Both the position numbers and the translations under genes were made by a program. The notes under the pieces were generated by a model that was not told where the DNA came from, ran no database searches, and saw nothing but the letters and a program-made list of their open reading frames with translations. From a virus, in the IMG/VR virus record IMGVR_UViG_3300006162_000019, positions 1 to 48,760 of that record: a stretch of 48,760 nucleotides of DNA. The stretch is one strand, 5' to 3'. Positions 14,453 to 23,653 of this stretch are shown here, one piece after another (the first letter of the stretch is position 1; every line of letters starts with the position of its first letter).

Positions 14453-15594
14453 ATTGCTTTTGCTCCACTGACAATCGTATTTAATTTGCAAAGGTGAAGG
14501 CGAGTGAGCATTCCTTGATCCTTTGTCAATTCATAGCTCACGCTATGAGTATACATGGTCTCTGAAACGTCTTCGTCCTCCACTTGGACATTGTAGGTCT
14601 GGTCAATATCATAAATCTCACCAAAGCTATTGATGTGACCCTTTACGACCGCTTCCACCTCAAGGATTTTCATGTTCTCTCTGGCAAGGAGCCTTCTTGA
14701 GTGTTCATATCCAATGTTGTTGTAGTTTCCACTCTGGTTTCCGACTTGATTGATGGTGTTCACCGAATCACCAGCTCCACCATAATCAAAGAATTGATAC
14801 ACAGATCTTCCAACTCCAATTTTAGAAACAGCCACCATATCATCATCACTATTTGTCATAGTGATGGTCCCTGGATCTGTTTTCCCAAGAGACTGAAGTT
14901 GTGTTGCAATCTTTCTGATCGCCTGATTTAAATTCCGCCTCACTCTGCACTCTAAAATATTATTGGAAGGATTGTTTGAAGCAAGCAGTATCAAATCACC
15001 AGAAGTGGCCTGAGCAAAGTCTGGTTTCCCGACAATCACCTGACCATTTTCATCTGACCAAATTAAAAGGTTTGCAAACTCAAGCATTCTCTGAAGAGCA
15101 TTGATCTTTGTCTCTCCGACATTAGATGAAAACAAAAATTGACCATTGGGAGCGTTTGAAAGAGTGAATCCTTGAGGACACCTTGTCCCATTCAAAACGC
15201 TTCCAATGATATTTGTTAGGCTCGCTTTTTCAAAGAAAATCACCTTGTTGTTAGCATCGACAGAAGCATTATCAGCAAGCTGCCCAAGGATGTCTCTGCC
15301 AGTCACCACGTATTCAACTGAATCTTTTCCGATATGGGAATCAGTCTCGTCAATGATTCCAATTGCAATTGGTAGCCTGTCGCCGTCTTTATTGTAAGCA
15401 AAAATTTGAACCATATCACCAGACCTGATGGCAAGCCTTGTTGCTCGATTCACTCCAGGAGCTGTGAAACGAAAAGCTGAAACTGGTGAAGTGATATTTC
15501 TTTCAAATTGATAGCTTGTGAACGTGACAATTTTCTCAACCGCTTGGGTTGGATCTGAGGCGCTGATAAATTCAAGCTCAAGTGGTGTTATCAA
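14449..15594 (-). CDS. Baseplate hub protein (Mu gp44 / gpP, gp27-like)
   Basis: A 381-residue protein matching the hub/late-control-D-like group by order and by motifs such as DMVQIFAYNKDGDRLPIAIGIID and YVVTGRDILGQLADNA, which recur in Mu P relatives. It would form the ring between the tail tube and the spike. The start is TTG at 15594 overlapping the preceding stop; no better ATG precedes the first conserved strand. Its stop overlaps the spike start. Confidence 0.82.
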   Translation of the reverse strand: MITPLELEFISASDPTQAVEKIVTFTSYQFERNITSPVSAFRFTAPGVNRATRLAIRSGDMVQIFAYNKDGDRLPIAIGIIDETDSHIGKDSVEYVVTGRDILGQLADNASVDANNKVIFFEKASLTNIIGSVLNGTRCPQGFTLSNAPNGQFLFSSNVGETKINALQRMLEFANLLIWSDENGQVIVGKPDFAQATSGDLILLASNNPSNNILECRVRRNLNQAIRKIATQLQSLGKTDPGTITMTNSDDDMVAVSKIGVGRSVYQFFDYGGAGDSVNTINQVGNQSGNYNNIGYEHSRRLLARENMKILEVEAVVKGHINSFGEIYDIDQTYNVQVEDEDVSETMYTHSVSYELTKDQGMLTRLHLCKLNTIVSGAKAI

Positions 15595-16892
15595 CTCGCT
15601 GGTACAAGCACCGTAGTGCCAGCCTCCACTCTGTTAACAGAAGGCAAAAATGGATTGAGCGCTTCAATATCATTCTGTCTTTCTGGAGCTAAATTATTTG
15701 CAAAAGCAATTTGTCTAAGGCTCATTGGAATTGTTGGAGTGTAAGAGATCACTTGAGTTTGAGCTTGAGACACACAAGCCTCTGTCAAATCCTGCACCAT
15801 GACTGCCATCTGACGATAATTGAAAATTGTATCGAATGAATAAACTCCAAGATTTGATTCAGCATCAGAGATAGCAGCAGAGATTGATGACCTGATAGAG
15901 TTGGCAGAAAAAATGGCCTGCTGAGTGGTCACTTGGCTTGCGTTCACAAAGGTTGACACCTGAGCTTGTAAAAGAGCTGAAGCCACCGGATCGTAACCAA
16001 CCTGCATGACTGGTGGAAGTTTGCTTGTGGTAGTGGTCCCAGCGTTTGAAACAGTTCCGGAGTTTAGATTTAAAACAGTCACTCCAGCTTGTGCTGCTTG
16101 AGCATTTGCCTTATTTGTAACCGCACTATGAGAAAAGGTGGCCGCATACTGAGCTTGAAGACCAGCGATTGCATCCGTGATTGATTTAAGTTTTAACGCC
16201 ATTGAATTTTGAATCGCTTTTGGAAGCAATAAAATTGCAGTCGCATCCGAGATGGCACTATTGATTGCTGACTGGTATTGAGAAAGTTTTGAAAGACCAT
16301 TTCTGATTGCTTGGTCAACACTTGTTGGCTTTGATGTATTTTGTTTGTCACCATTTAAATTTTGCAATTGAACAGAGTTGTCTTCAATGAAAGTCGCCTT
16401 AATTGTGATTGCATTTGATTCGTCATAACGATGAATGAAATCCCAGTCTCTAAATTTAACAGGGAACACACCACGAACAGGATGAATGATTTGTGCATCG
16501 CCACTGTACTTGGCGACGTTGTCCATAAAATTATCAAATCGTTCTTTGTATTGCAGTCCCCAGAATTTAATATTTACTGTGAACGTCTCACCTTTTCGCC
16601 CAAGGTCTGCCACTTCTTGTCCATCTCGGTACGGGTATTCATAAACAGCAAGCCTTCTCCCGCCAGTGTCGTTGATCTGGTCAACGGCCGTATTGCTTTG
16701 AATATTTTCCGGAATTTGACCAGCAGAGGCTGGAGCGCCCTTTTTTTCAAAAAAGAATACGACTGATCTTTGGACGTTGCCATTGGTGAGCTGCTGGAAA
16801 ATACCTCGCTGTAAATTCCAAAGCCCTTGCGATGGAGCGCCGTAAGGATTTGAGACGTTTGAAATTGAATTAATTAAGTCCGTCAGTCCCAC
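15591..16892 (-). CDS. DNA circularisation-type tail protein (Mu gp43-like)
   Basis: A 433-residue protein. Residues around 75-135 (GGRRLAVYEYPYRDGQEVAD then GRKGETFTVNIKFWG) are the hallmark of the 'DNA circulation protein' N-terminal domain found beside Mu-like tape measures. Despite the name it is a tail/baseplate component. The C-terminus (AFANNLAPERQNDIEALNP then AGTTVLVP) is LysM-like and may contact peptidoglycan or the hub. GTG start at 16892 overlaps the tape-measure stop in TAGTG. Confidence 0.87.
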   Translation of the reverse strand: MGLTDLINSISNVSNPYGAPSQGLWNLQRGIFQQLTNGNVQRSVVFFFEKKGAPASAGQIPENIQSNTAVDQINDTGGRRLAVYEYPYRDGQEVADLGRKGETFTVNIKFWGLQYKERFDNFMDNVAKYSGDAQIIHPVRGVFPVKFRDWDFIHRYDESNAITIKATFIEDNSVQLQNLNGDKQNTSKPTSVDQAIRNGLSKLSQYQSAINSAISDATAILLLPKAIQNSMALKLKSITDAIAGLQAQYAATFSHSAVTNKANAQAAQAGVTVLNLNSGTVSNAGTTTTSKLPPVMQVGYDPVASALLQAQVSTFVNASQVTTQQAIFSANSIRSSISAAISDAESNLGVYSFDTIFNYRQMAVMVQDLTEACVSQAQTQVISYTPTIPMSLRQIAFANNLAPERQNDIEALNPFLPSVNRVEAGTTVLVPAS

Positions 16893-18679
16893 TATCTAGT
16901 CCCCTTTACAGTTGAAGGATTTGTTAGCTGAACAGGCCGCTTCATGTAAGATTTCAGCATTCCAGTCTCAACCGCCTTAGCGAATTGCTCTGGAGTGAGG
17001 CTTGTGCCGTTTCTTTCATTAAAGCTTTGAGACATTTTTGCGTTTTGATTGGCTTGGGCCTCAGACATAGCTTTTTGCTGATCAGGGCCGAAAATATCAA
17101 AAGCCTTATCGCCAGCAGCATCAAGGACCTTTCTGGACGGCTCCCAGTTGTTAAGAGCCTCACCAATAGCCACACCGATTCCTGCGGCTCCTGCGACCGC
17201 CCCAGCCTTGCCAAGAGCACCAAGGGCACCGCCAGCAGCACCGCTGCCTCCACCAATTTCTGAAGCGTTTACCACGTAAACTGGTGTGGCTCCTGCGGCT
17301 TTTGCCATCGCCCCACCTACGGCACCCTTCATCATACCGCCGCCAGGGACATTTTTCATGATCTGACCAAGGCCACCACTCGTCATAAGAGCAGCAAGGC
17401 TCGCAAGCCCAAGGCCACCTGCCAGTGCTCCTTTATTGTCCATCATGGCACCGCCAGCCTGACTTAAAGATCCAAGTCCGCCTTTGAAATTGCCCTTCAT
17501 GAATTCATTGACAGCTTTTGACAGATCGTCCCCGACAATCATCACAGTGCCTTTTAATTTCTCTTTAAAGGTATCAAACTTGGTTGAAAAGTTGTCTGCT
17601 GCCACACCGAACTGATCGGCAGTTTCGTTGGCTCCTTGAGCAACAGCACTAAAATCACCCATGTTGTTTTTAAATGATTCCACCATTCGAGTGAGGTCAG
17701 CTCCACTCGCGCCAGACAATCCAGTCGCCTCACCCATGACAGATTCTGACATCTGACCAAAACGTCCAGTATTGATTTGTCCAAGTTGTGAAGGATCAAG
17801 CTTGCCGTTCTTAAAAAGACTTACACCAAGGATGCCATTTAATTGCTCTTGTCCGGCTTTGGTGGAGCCCTTTTCCATGATCTGTTTCATGACATTCAAA
17901 GAGCCTTCGCCGCCCTTGCTGGCAACGCTCGTAAGCCCTGAAAGGTCTCTTGTGCTCATGCCAGATTTTTTAGCAAAAGATGCCATCTCTTTCACAGCGT
18001 CCGCCATCTCACCTGCGGAGCCAAGAGCGCCCTTCACTCGACCACCTTCAAGAGCATCGAGAGTTTCCTTGAAGGATTTGGCCGTCACTTTCTGTCCTTG
18101 TCTTTGTAAGATTTCGACAACCGAATCAGCCAAGCCCTCAACATTTTCTTTTTCGTTAACGGCTTTGGATTGACCAAGCATTTCTGCAATATCAGCCAAC
18201 TGACCAGCGTCTTTGACATTCCCTTTGGCCGCTACTCGCTCCATTCCTGGCATGATGTTCTTCATCTCTTGCCCAGTGCCAGCGACCTTCATGATGGACA
18301 TTTTTTTGAACTCATTCATTTTATCAACAGAGAGACCAAGACGGGTGTTGAGCCTATCAAAAGCCTTCTCCATGTCAAAAATTTGCTCCACACCTTGCTT
18401 CATGTCCTTGGCAATGTTCATGCCTTCCATGAGGGCGTTAAGGCCCAAGAAGTTTTTCATGTCTTCTTTAAGGCGATTGCCAAGGTTTCGGAACACACTT
18501 GAAATTTTATCGGAAGTTTCCTGAGATTGAGTCTCAAGCTTTTTGAAATTTTTAACAGCTTCTTTACCGAGGGACTCTTCAATCTTTGATGCCATCTCTT
18601 TTGATTGAGAGGCAATTTCATTCAGAGCTGCGATGACTTTCTTTGGGTCTAAGTCTAATTCTAATTTTGTTTCAGACAT
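16892..18679 (-). CDS. Tail tape measure protein
   Basis: A 595-residue protein with a long helical N-terminus, and a hydrophobic glycine/alanine-rich centre (GGLGLASLAALMTSGGLG, then AGAAGIGVAIGEAL), typical of tape measures that set tail length and enter the host membrane on injection. It directly follows the frameshifted tail assembly chaperone, which confirms the role. ATG at 18679 follows TAAGGA. It is short for the family, implying a short tail. Confidence 0.9.
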   Translation of the reverse strand: MSETKLELDLDPKKVIAALNEIASQSKEMASKIEESLGKEAVKNFKKLETQSQETSDKISSVFRNLGNRLKEDMKNFLGLNALMEGMNIAKDMKQGVEQIFDMEKAFDRLNTRLGLSVDKMNEFKKMSIMKVAGTGQEMKNIMPGMERVAAKGNVKDAGQLADIAEMLGQSKAVNEKENVEGLADSVVEILQRQGQKVTAKSFKETLDALEGGRVKGALGSAGEMADAVKEMASFAKKSGMSTRDLSGLTSVASKGGEGSLNVMKQIMEKGSTKAGQEQLNGILGVSLFKNGKLDPSQLGQINTGRFGQMSESVMGEATGLSGASGADLTRMVESFKNNMGDFSAVAQGANETADQFGVAADNFSTKFDTFKEKLKGTVMIVGDDLSKAVNEFMKGNFKGGLGSLSQAGGAMMDNKGALAGGLGLASLAALMTSGGLGQIMKNVPGGGMMKGAVGGAMAKAAGATPVYVVNASEIGGGSGAAGGALGALGKAGAVAGAAGIGVAIGEALNNWEPSRKVLDAAGDKAFDIFGPDQQKAMSEAQANQNAKMSQSFNERNGTSLTPEQFAKAVETGMLKSYMKRPVQLTNPSTVKGTR

Positions 18680-18682
18680 TCC

Positions 18683-19281
18683 TTAGTCCCCTCTGTTCGC
18701 CAACTCCTCTTTAGCTTTCGCGTAGTCCTCGGCTTCAAGTTCGTTAACTGCTTTGTTCATCACTGCCCACCAAAGGAGCTGTCCATCTGTGATGTTTGGA
18801 AGTCCACTCTTTGGATCAAATCCTGAAACGCTAGAAATATTGCCCTGAGTTGCCTTAAAGACAATTCTCTCGAGCCCACCGCGTTTTTTTTTACGGCGTG
18901 AACCAAAGCTTGGAACTCATCAACGCTAATTCTCTCCAGTGAAGGATTCGCGTCGTCCATAATTTTAACGTACTCTTCATAAAGCCACTTCAACTCATCA
19001 CTGGTCATTAAGTTCAACATCGGAAGCGGTAGCTCTTTGCTTGCTAAACAGAGAGTTGACATCTGAATGAAGTTATTTTTTTCAGTCTCATCACCGCCGT
19101 ACTTCATTGCTTCGGCGATTGCCTTTCTGCGAATTTCCATCTCTTCATGTCTTGTTAAAACTCTGAAGTGAATTGAAGATCCACGGAAGGAAACCGACCC
19201 AGCGTACTTTGCGCCTTCACGAAATTTCGCTAGGCGCTCCTCAACAGTTTCAATTCTTTTATGTTCTTGGTTCATCGTCAT
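18683..19281 (-). CDS. Tail assembly chaperone, -1 frameshift extended product
   Basis: A slip of -1 on the heptamer A-AAA-AAC (18889-18883) joins the first 132 codons to a 67-codon frame that has no stop until TAA at 18685-18683, just before the tape-measure ATG at 18679. The extension starts KRGGLERIVFKATQGN and ends EELANRGD. The geometry (canonical slippery site, -1 direction, open extension reaching the tape-measure gene) is that of lambda G/GT-type chaperones. Neither the stimulator structure nor the slip rate can be judged from sequence. The same strand and operon as tube and tape measure support it. Confidence 0.82.
18760..19281 (-). CDS. Tail assembly chaperone, short (unshifted) product
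   Basis: A 173-residue protein between the tail tube and the tape measure, the place of the gpG-type chaperone that coats the tape measure during tail assembly. It is charged and helical. ATG at 19281 follows AGGAG. Near codon 132 it contains an A9 tract read GTA-AAA-AAA-AAC, where a fraction of ribosomes are expected to slip back one base to make the longer product described separately. Confidence 0.85.
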   Translation of the reverse strand: MTMNQEHKRIETVEERLAKFREGAKYAGSVSFRGSSIHFRVLTRHEEMEIRRKAIAEAMKYGGDETEKNNFIQMSTLCLASKELPLPMLNLMTSDELKWLYEEYVKIMDDANPSLERISVDEFQALVHAVKKNAVGSRELSLRQLRAIFLAFQDLIQRVDFQTSQMDSSFGGQ

Positions 19282-19297
19282 GTGGCACTCCTAACGA

Positions 19298-19729
19298 TTA
19301 GCCTTGTAACAAAGAAAGCGAAGTTGAGAACAGAGCCGAATTTCCAACTTGGTCAATGATGTCAGTGGCAAGCATATTGAAAGCCTTTTTGCCTTCAGAG
19401 CCAACACCACCAGCAGATTGATCCGCGTCTACGAAGTCAAGGCCCGTGCAAGTGTAACGGTCACCACCATGAGAGAAAGTGAGAGCTACGTCTTGAGAAT
19501 TGTAATCAATCGACTCAAGCTTTGGTGTTCCCAAGGTCGCTTGAACTGCTACCGCGAAACTCAGATTGATGTCCAAGTTTCCTTTCACAGTCCCTTTGTG
19601 ACGGCGATTGGTTGTCATGGTTGGAACATACTTAGTTCCGTATGACATTTTCAAAGTGATATTCTCAACGTCTAGGACTTCCACGCCGTTGATTGTCACT
19701 CTGCCACGATCAATAAATAAAACGCCCAT
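19298..19729 (-). CDS. Tail tube protein
   Basis: A 143-residue protein following the sheath gene, the standard order in contractile tails. It is beta-rich, beginning MGVLFIDRGRVTINGVEVLD, with KYVPTMTTNRRHKGTVKGN resembling the loop region of Mu-type tubes. It would polymerise as hexameric rings around the tape measure. ATG at 19729 follows GGAGG closely. Confidence 0.82.
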   Translation of the reverse strand: MGVLFIDRGRVTINGVEVLDVENITLKMSYGTKYVPTMTTNRRHKGTVKGNLDINLSFAVAVQATLGTPKLESIDYNSQDVALTFSHGGDRYTCTGLDFVDADQSAGGVGSEGKKAFNMLATDIIDQVGNSALFSTSLSLLQG

Positions 19730-19746
19730 TGAAAACCTCCGTTAAA

Positions 19747-21177
19747 TTAAAGTGTAAACACCGAAGCCGAAACCACTCCCTGAATATTCCCTGCGATAAC
19801 CATGAGGCCAGGAATTACATTCACTGGAATGTAGAAATCAAAACGCCCTGTGCTGTTCACTTGAACAACGAACTGAGAAGCATTTTCTTTCACGTTTTGG
19901 AAAGCACCTTGAGCTTGGAAAAGAAGAGCTTCGCGAAGAACCTCATCTTTAAAAGCCGCTGCAACATCAGCAGATGCCATTGTTCCACCAGGATTGTTGT
20001 TGAATGGTGGATTTTGAGAAATCTGATAAACCACTTCGCGGAAATCATAAAGAGTTACGATTTGCTGCCAATCAAAATAGCTGTTCACTGTAATGTTGGC
20101 TGGAGTGGTTGTGTAGGTTGTGCGAGTTCTGATGAATACAACATTGCCGCCAGGAGCAACAGTCAAAGGCGAAAGGCCAGCTTGAAGAGCCGCTTCCGAT
20201 GCGCCAGCTGGGTCCCAATCAATAATGTCTGAATGTTTTTGTGGAGGCAAAATCCCACCGAGCACAACATTTGCGCGAGGAGTATAAGGAAAAGTTGAAG
20301 CCAATTTTCCAGCCGCCGCTGCCGCTGCAATTAGCTCTGGAGCTTGAGAGACCATGTTTTGGAAACCAATTGCTTCAGACGGCTCAGTGGCCGCGGCCAA
20401 AAGAGCTTGTCCATTTACATCAACCATTGTCACAGTCGAAGAAGTCACTTGACCAACTAAAGCACCAGCAGGAACACCAGTTCCAGAAATTGCAGCACCT
20501 GGATAGATGCCAGCAGTTGAAGCAAGGCCGCTAATCACATTCGTTCCGATAGTCAAAGCACCATTTTGAGTCACAAGTGCTGTGTTTGTGTCCGGAAGAG
20601 ATTCGCACATCACATACTGAGAATTGATATCGTAAGCAAGTTGAGTAGTGAGAGCATCAATGCTTGCCACCTGAACAAAAGATCCAAACTGACCTTTTAA
20701 ATCACGATCTGGACCAGAAATTGTGATCGCTAGATTTTTCAATTTCAAAAGATTGGCTGCATCGCTTGCTGGATAGCAGGAAACTAAAATGTCGCTTCGT
20801 AAATTCTTCACAGCAACTAAGGCTGGATCACCAGCACCACCAAAGCTTGTGTCAGAAAATGCCAAGAAGCAAATTCTGAAGGCTGGATAGTTTGCGTTTC
20901 CAGAGAGCACGTTTGAATTTACAAAAGCCACCGCCATTGCCGAGGCCTGAGAACCAACACCCGCAATTGCATCAATCTCAGTTTTCACCGCTACTGGGTC
21001 ACCGACGTTGATCACGCTGTAGACTTGTCCAGGAATACCACTTCCAGGAACAGCTGCCATGTGAGCAAACAAGGTTGCAAATTTTCGACCAACCGCAAGT
21101 GCCTGACTGCCGTAAGTGATTTGCAAAGGTACGCTCGGTGTAAGTCTTGCTCCGATTGTGTCTAAAACTTGTGCCAT
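19747..21177 (-). CDS. Tail sheath protein (Mu gpL-like)
   Basis: A 476-residue sheath. The C-terminal half carries the typical order: PYTPRANVVLGGILPP, then VVFIRTRTTYTTTPAN, then FDWQQIVTLYDFREVVYQI, and a final beta strand for inter-subunit mesh. An inserted glycine-rich region near residues 215-265 (TLGTNVISGL-like, ISGTGVPAGALVGQV) looks like an extra surface domain. Sheath contraction drives the spike into the host. ATG at 21177 follows GGAGG. Confidence 0.9.
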   Translation of the reverse strand: MAQVLDTIGARLTPSVPLQITYGSQALAVGRKFATLFAHMAAVPGSGIPGQVYSVINVGDPVAVKTEIDAIAGVGSQASAMAVAFVNSNVLSGNANYPAFRICFLAFSDTSFGGAGDPALVAVKNLRSDILVSCYPASDAANLLKLKNLAITISGPDRDLKGQFGSFVQVASIDALTTQLAYDINSQYVMCESLPDTNTALVTQNGALTIGTNVISGLASTAGIYPGAAISGTGVPAGALVGQVTSSTVTMVDVNGQALLAAATEPSEAIGFQNMVSQAPELIAAAAAAGKLASTFPYTPRANVVLGGILPPQKHSDIIDWDPAGASEAALQAGLSPLTVAPGGNVVFIRTRTTYTTTPANITVNSYFDWQQIVTLYDFREVVYQISQNPPFNNNPGGTMASADVAAAFKDEVLREALLFQAQGAFQNVKENASQFVVQVNSTGRFDFYIPVNVIPGLMVIAGNIQGVVSASVFTL

Positions 21178-21190
21178 TTAAAAACCTCCA

Positions 21191-21925
21191 TTAAGAATTT
21201 GAAACCGCTATATCATCCACAACAACGATCTCGGTGTTTCCATCAAGATCTTTTCCGTCATACTCTCCACCAATATTGGTGAGTGGCTTAAGAGTCGTCG
21301 CAAACGGATTGCCTTTTGTTCGCCCCATGAACTCAAGCGCCCTGTACCATGATCTTAAGTCGATTCTGTACTGAACATCAAGAATTGTAACAGGAACGAG
21401 CTCGTCTTCAACAATTCCCTCGACATTGGGCGACCAAGTGAGAGTTTTTCCGTATTCATTGAGCCCATAAACCTTCATCGGCCTATGAATGTAGTAAAGC
21501 TCATCAAGCATTTGTCCAACGTAATCGCTCGAAAAGAAGTTTTGAATGACTCCTTTGAATGCGGCCGGCACCCTTGCCAGGTCTTCGCGTCTCATGTTCG
21601 GAGGCCAAAAGACCTGGATTTGTACCGAGCCGCGTAAAAAAGCTTGGTCCGAATCCTTATTTTCAGAGGCCGCCTCAAACACATTGATCGCTGGGAGCTG
21701 CCTGATGGACCAATCCATTCTCTGATAGTCGGCCCATCGCTGTTGGTTGGAAGTCTTATTTCCATTTGGATCCGAAATATAGGGACCAAAGAGAGTCACA
21801 AAAGCAGGAATCGATGAAAGCTGCAGAAGAGTTTTTGGCACGATGTCTTCGCCAGGACTTGATAAAAAGAGCCCATCGATCGTTTCTTTTTTGATTTGCT
21901 GTCCGTTTATTGCTTTAGGATTCAT
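21191..21925 (-). CDS. Probable tail terminator / tail completion protein
   Basis: A 244-residue protein between the virion morphogenesis protein and the sheath, the place of tail terminators that cap the tube. No diagnostic motif was recognised. It has a mixed alpha/beta pattern with a VQIQVFWPPNMRREDLARVP stretch. ATG at 21925 overlaps the previous stop as ATGA. The function is from gene order. Confidence 0.65.
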   Translation of the reverse strand: MNPKAINGQQIKKETIDGLFLSSPGEDIVPKTLLQLSSIPAFVTLFGPYISDPNGNKTSNQQRWADYQRMDWSIRQLPAINVFEAASENKDSDQAFLRGSVQIQVFWPPNMRREDLARVPAAFKGVIQNFFSSDYVGQMLDELYYIHRPMKVYGLNEYGKTLTWSPNVEGIVEDELVPVTILDVQYRIDLRSWYRALEFMGRTKGNPFATTLKPLTNIGGEYDGKDLDGNTEIVVVDDIAVSNS

Positions 21926-22590
21926 CGGCCACCTGTCAGATATTTAGTCAATACGTCCAGAGCCTTTTTTGCAATGAAAGTATTGAGAGCCGTTTGCCAA
22001 ACCTGGCGAATAACTAAAAACTCTCGCTTTGGAATACCATGAGCCGGATCGCCGTACTGGTGGGCGGCCGCATAGACAAGGTTCGTTCCCCAAATTAAAT
22101 TGGTCCCTTCGACCTTGTAAATATTGGAGCCGGAGTTCGTTTTATTCGTTCCGGTGAATCCTGGAACTGTTGCTGTCTTTTTAAGCAGTCTAGTCTTCTG
22201 AAGGATTTTCCGGTTTGGTTGGAGTTGCTGTTTTCCTTTTTTTTTCAGGTTGGCAGAGGTCCTAGCGTTTCTTTCGTGTGCTACGAGCTGGGTGTTTACC
22301 AGCCTGTTCACTGTCGCCTTCTCGGAGCGGTTCATTGATGAGAATTTTTTGCCGCGGCTGAATCTTTTTTTTAATTTGTTGATGACTGATTTTTTGACTG
22401 AAGCCCGAAGTGTAGCGACCTTTAAAGGAGCCCATCCTGGACCCTCCTTTTCGAAATTATCAGCAATCGCTTGAGAAATAATTGCAGCGACACCTTTCAA
22501 TGACGGAATTTTATTTAGCTCTGCTTTTAAAGCTGGGTCGTTGAATCTTTTAATTAGCTTTTGAAGACCATCCAACCGAACTGAAAGCAT
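21922..22590 (-). CDS. Phage virion morphogenesis protein (Mu gpG-like)
   Basis: A 222-residue basic protein. The ISQAIADNFEKEGPGWAPLK motif near residues 38-57 is typical of the gpG / tail-completion S family that joins head and tail. The central region is very lysine- and arginine-rich, suggesting DNA contact or a disordered linker. Its start codon overlaps the connector gene stop. The order (connector, gpG-like, terminator, sheath) is that of Mu-like tails. Confidence 0.8.
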   Translation of the reverse strand: MLSVRLDGLQKLIKRFNDPALKAELNKIPSLKGVAAIISQAIADNFEKEGPGWAPLKVATLRASVKKSVINKLKKRFSRGKKFSSMNRSEKATVNRLVNTQLVAHERNARTSANLKKKGKQQLQPNRKILQKTRLLKKTATVPGFTGTNKTNSGSNIYKVEGTNLIWGTNLVYAAAHQYGDPAHGIPKREFLVIRQVWQTALNTFIAKKALDVLTKYLTGGR

Positions 22591-23198
22591 CAGCCACCCG
22601 CTCCGTTTGGAAGTCGTCTGGAGACATAGGACTTGGATGGATCATTCATCTGTTCCGCAGCATAAGTAGCAGAGTCGCGGTGACTTGCGTCTGTGTTGAT
22701 GAGCATTCCCTTGTATCCATCGTCTGCCATTTTATTGGTCGGAGCCAATAGCAAATCATCAAGCGGAGGCGAAAAGCGAAACCTGTCACGCTTGGCGTTT
22801 TCACCTTCTTTGTCTCTTCCAAGGAGCCTGTCGATTTCAAGATTGTATCTGTCTTCAATTTGCTTCGTGTAACCTTCAGCATTGATGTGAGAGCCTCGAC
22901 CAAAATCAGTTGAAAGAATCAAAAACTCCGCTCGAAGATCCACCACCTTACGAATTGCTCGCTGTGAATGATCTGGCAGATTGGCGTAACCGCCTTTTGA
23001 AGCAGACTGGAATGGAATCGCATAACGAGAGCGGAGGTCAAGTTCGACATCCGTCTCTGCGTCTCTGATTAGTTGAGTGAGGAGTATGTTTGGAAGTTCG
23101 CCGTCAGCAACTTGATCGCTGCTGGCTTGAAATTGCACCTTGTTGACAAGTTTGACTTTGATCGAATCATAAGTGGTGTACATCAACTTGTCTGACAT
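22590..23198 (-). CDS. Head-tail connector protein (Mu gp36 / DUF1320-like)
   Basis: A 202-residue protein, mainly helical, with the early pattern ELPNILLTQLIRDAETDVE followed by LRSRYAIPF, typical of gp36-like adaptors below the portal. A long acidic/basic C-terminal tail is extra. It sits directly before the gpG-like gene and after a 128-residue head gene. Start ATG at 23198. Family call from helix pattern and order. Confidence 0.75.
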   Translation of the reverse strand: MSDKLMYTTYDSIKVKLVNKVQFQASSDQVADGELPNILLTQLIRDAETDVELDLRSRYAIPFQSASKGGYANLPDHSQRAIRKVVDLRAEFLILSTDFGRGSHINAEGYTKQIEDRYNLEIDRLLGRDKEGENAKRDRFRFSPPLDDLLLAPTNKMADDGYKGMLINTDASHRDSATYAAEQMNDPSKSYVSRRLPNGAGG

Positions 23199-23210
23199 GG
23201 GGCAAATTCC

Positions 23211-23597
23211 TTACTCCGGAGATTGCGCCAACTGTTGACGTTGCTCCAGTCGTGTTTTGCGGGTCTCCGAATTCTTTTTGGTTTCCAAAGCACCAGCTTC
23301 TTGTAAAAACTTTTTGTACTCTGGATCTTCAGGAGTTTTCACGACATTCTTGATTCCCAATTGATCCATGTCTGCTACAGTCAAATTCTCAAGTGGCACA
23401 ACCACTTTTCCTTCCATCGCCTCCATAGCAGCATCGACGATGATTCCCTTAACAAACAACTCGTCCCTGTCAGCGTATCGGACAGGAGTGCAAATTTGTT
23501 TAGCTAAAGTTTCCTCAAGCTCGACAATTTGTCCTGGCGTATAGGCCGCAGTCGGAGTTGTAACGTGTTTCAAAAACTTTACTTTTAATTTTGACAT
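23211..23597 (-). CDS. Hypothetical head protein, 128 residues
   Basis: Located between the major capsid and connector genes. The N-terminal half (VKFLKHVTTPTAAYTPGQIVEL) is beta-rich like small head-completion or decoration proteins; the C-terminal half is charged and helical. I prefer the ATG at 23597 because the AAAGGA ribosome site lies 8 bases before it and touches the upstream in-frame ATG at 23606. Specific role unknown. Confidence 0.75.
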   Translation of the reverse strand: MSKLKVKFLKHVTTPTAAYTPGQIVELEETLAKQICTPVRYADRDELFVKGIIVDAAMEAMEGKVVVPLENLTVADMDQLGIKNVVKTPEDPEYKKFLQEAGALETKKNSETRKTRLEQRQQLAQSPE

Positions 23598-23653
23598 GGG
23601 TGGCATCCTTTCGTCAAAAAATGGGAGCCCCGTGAGGAGCCCCGTTGTTTAAA

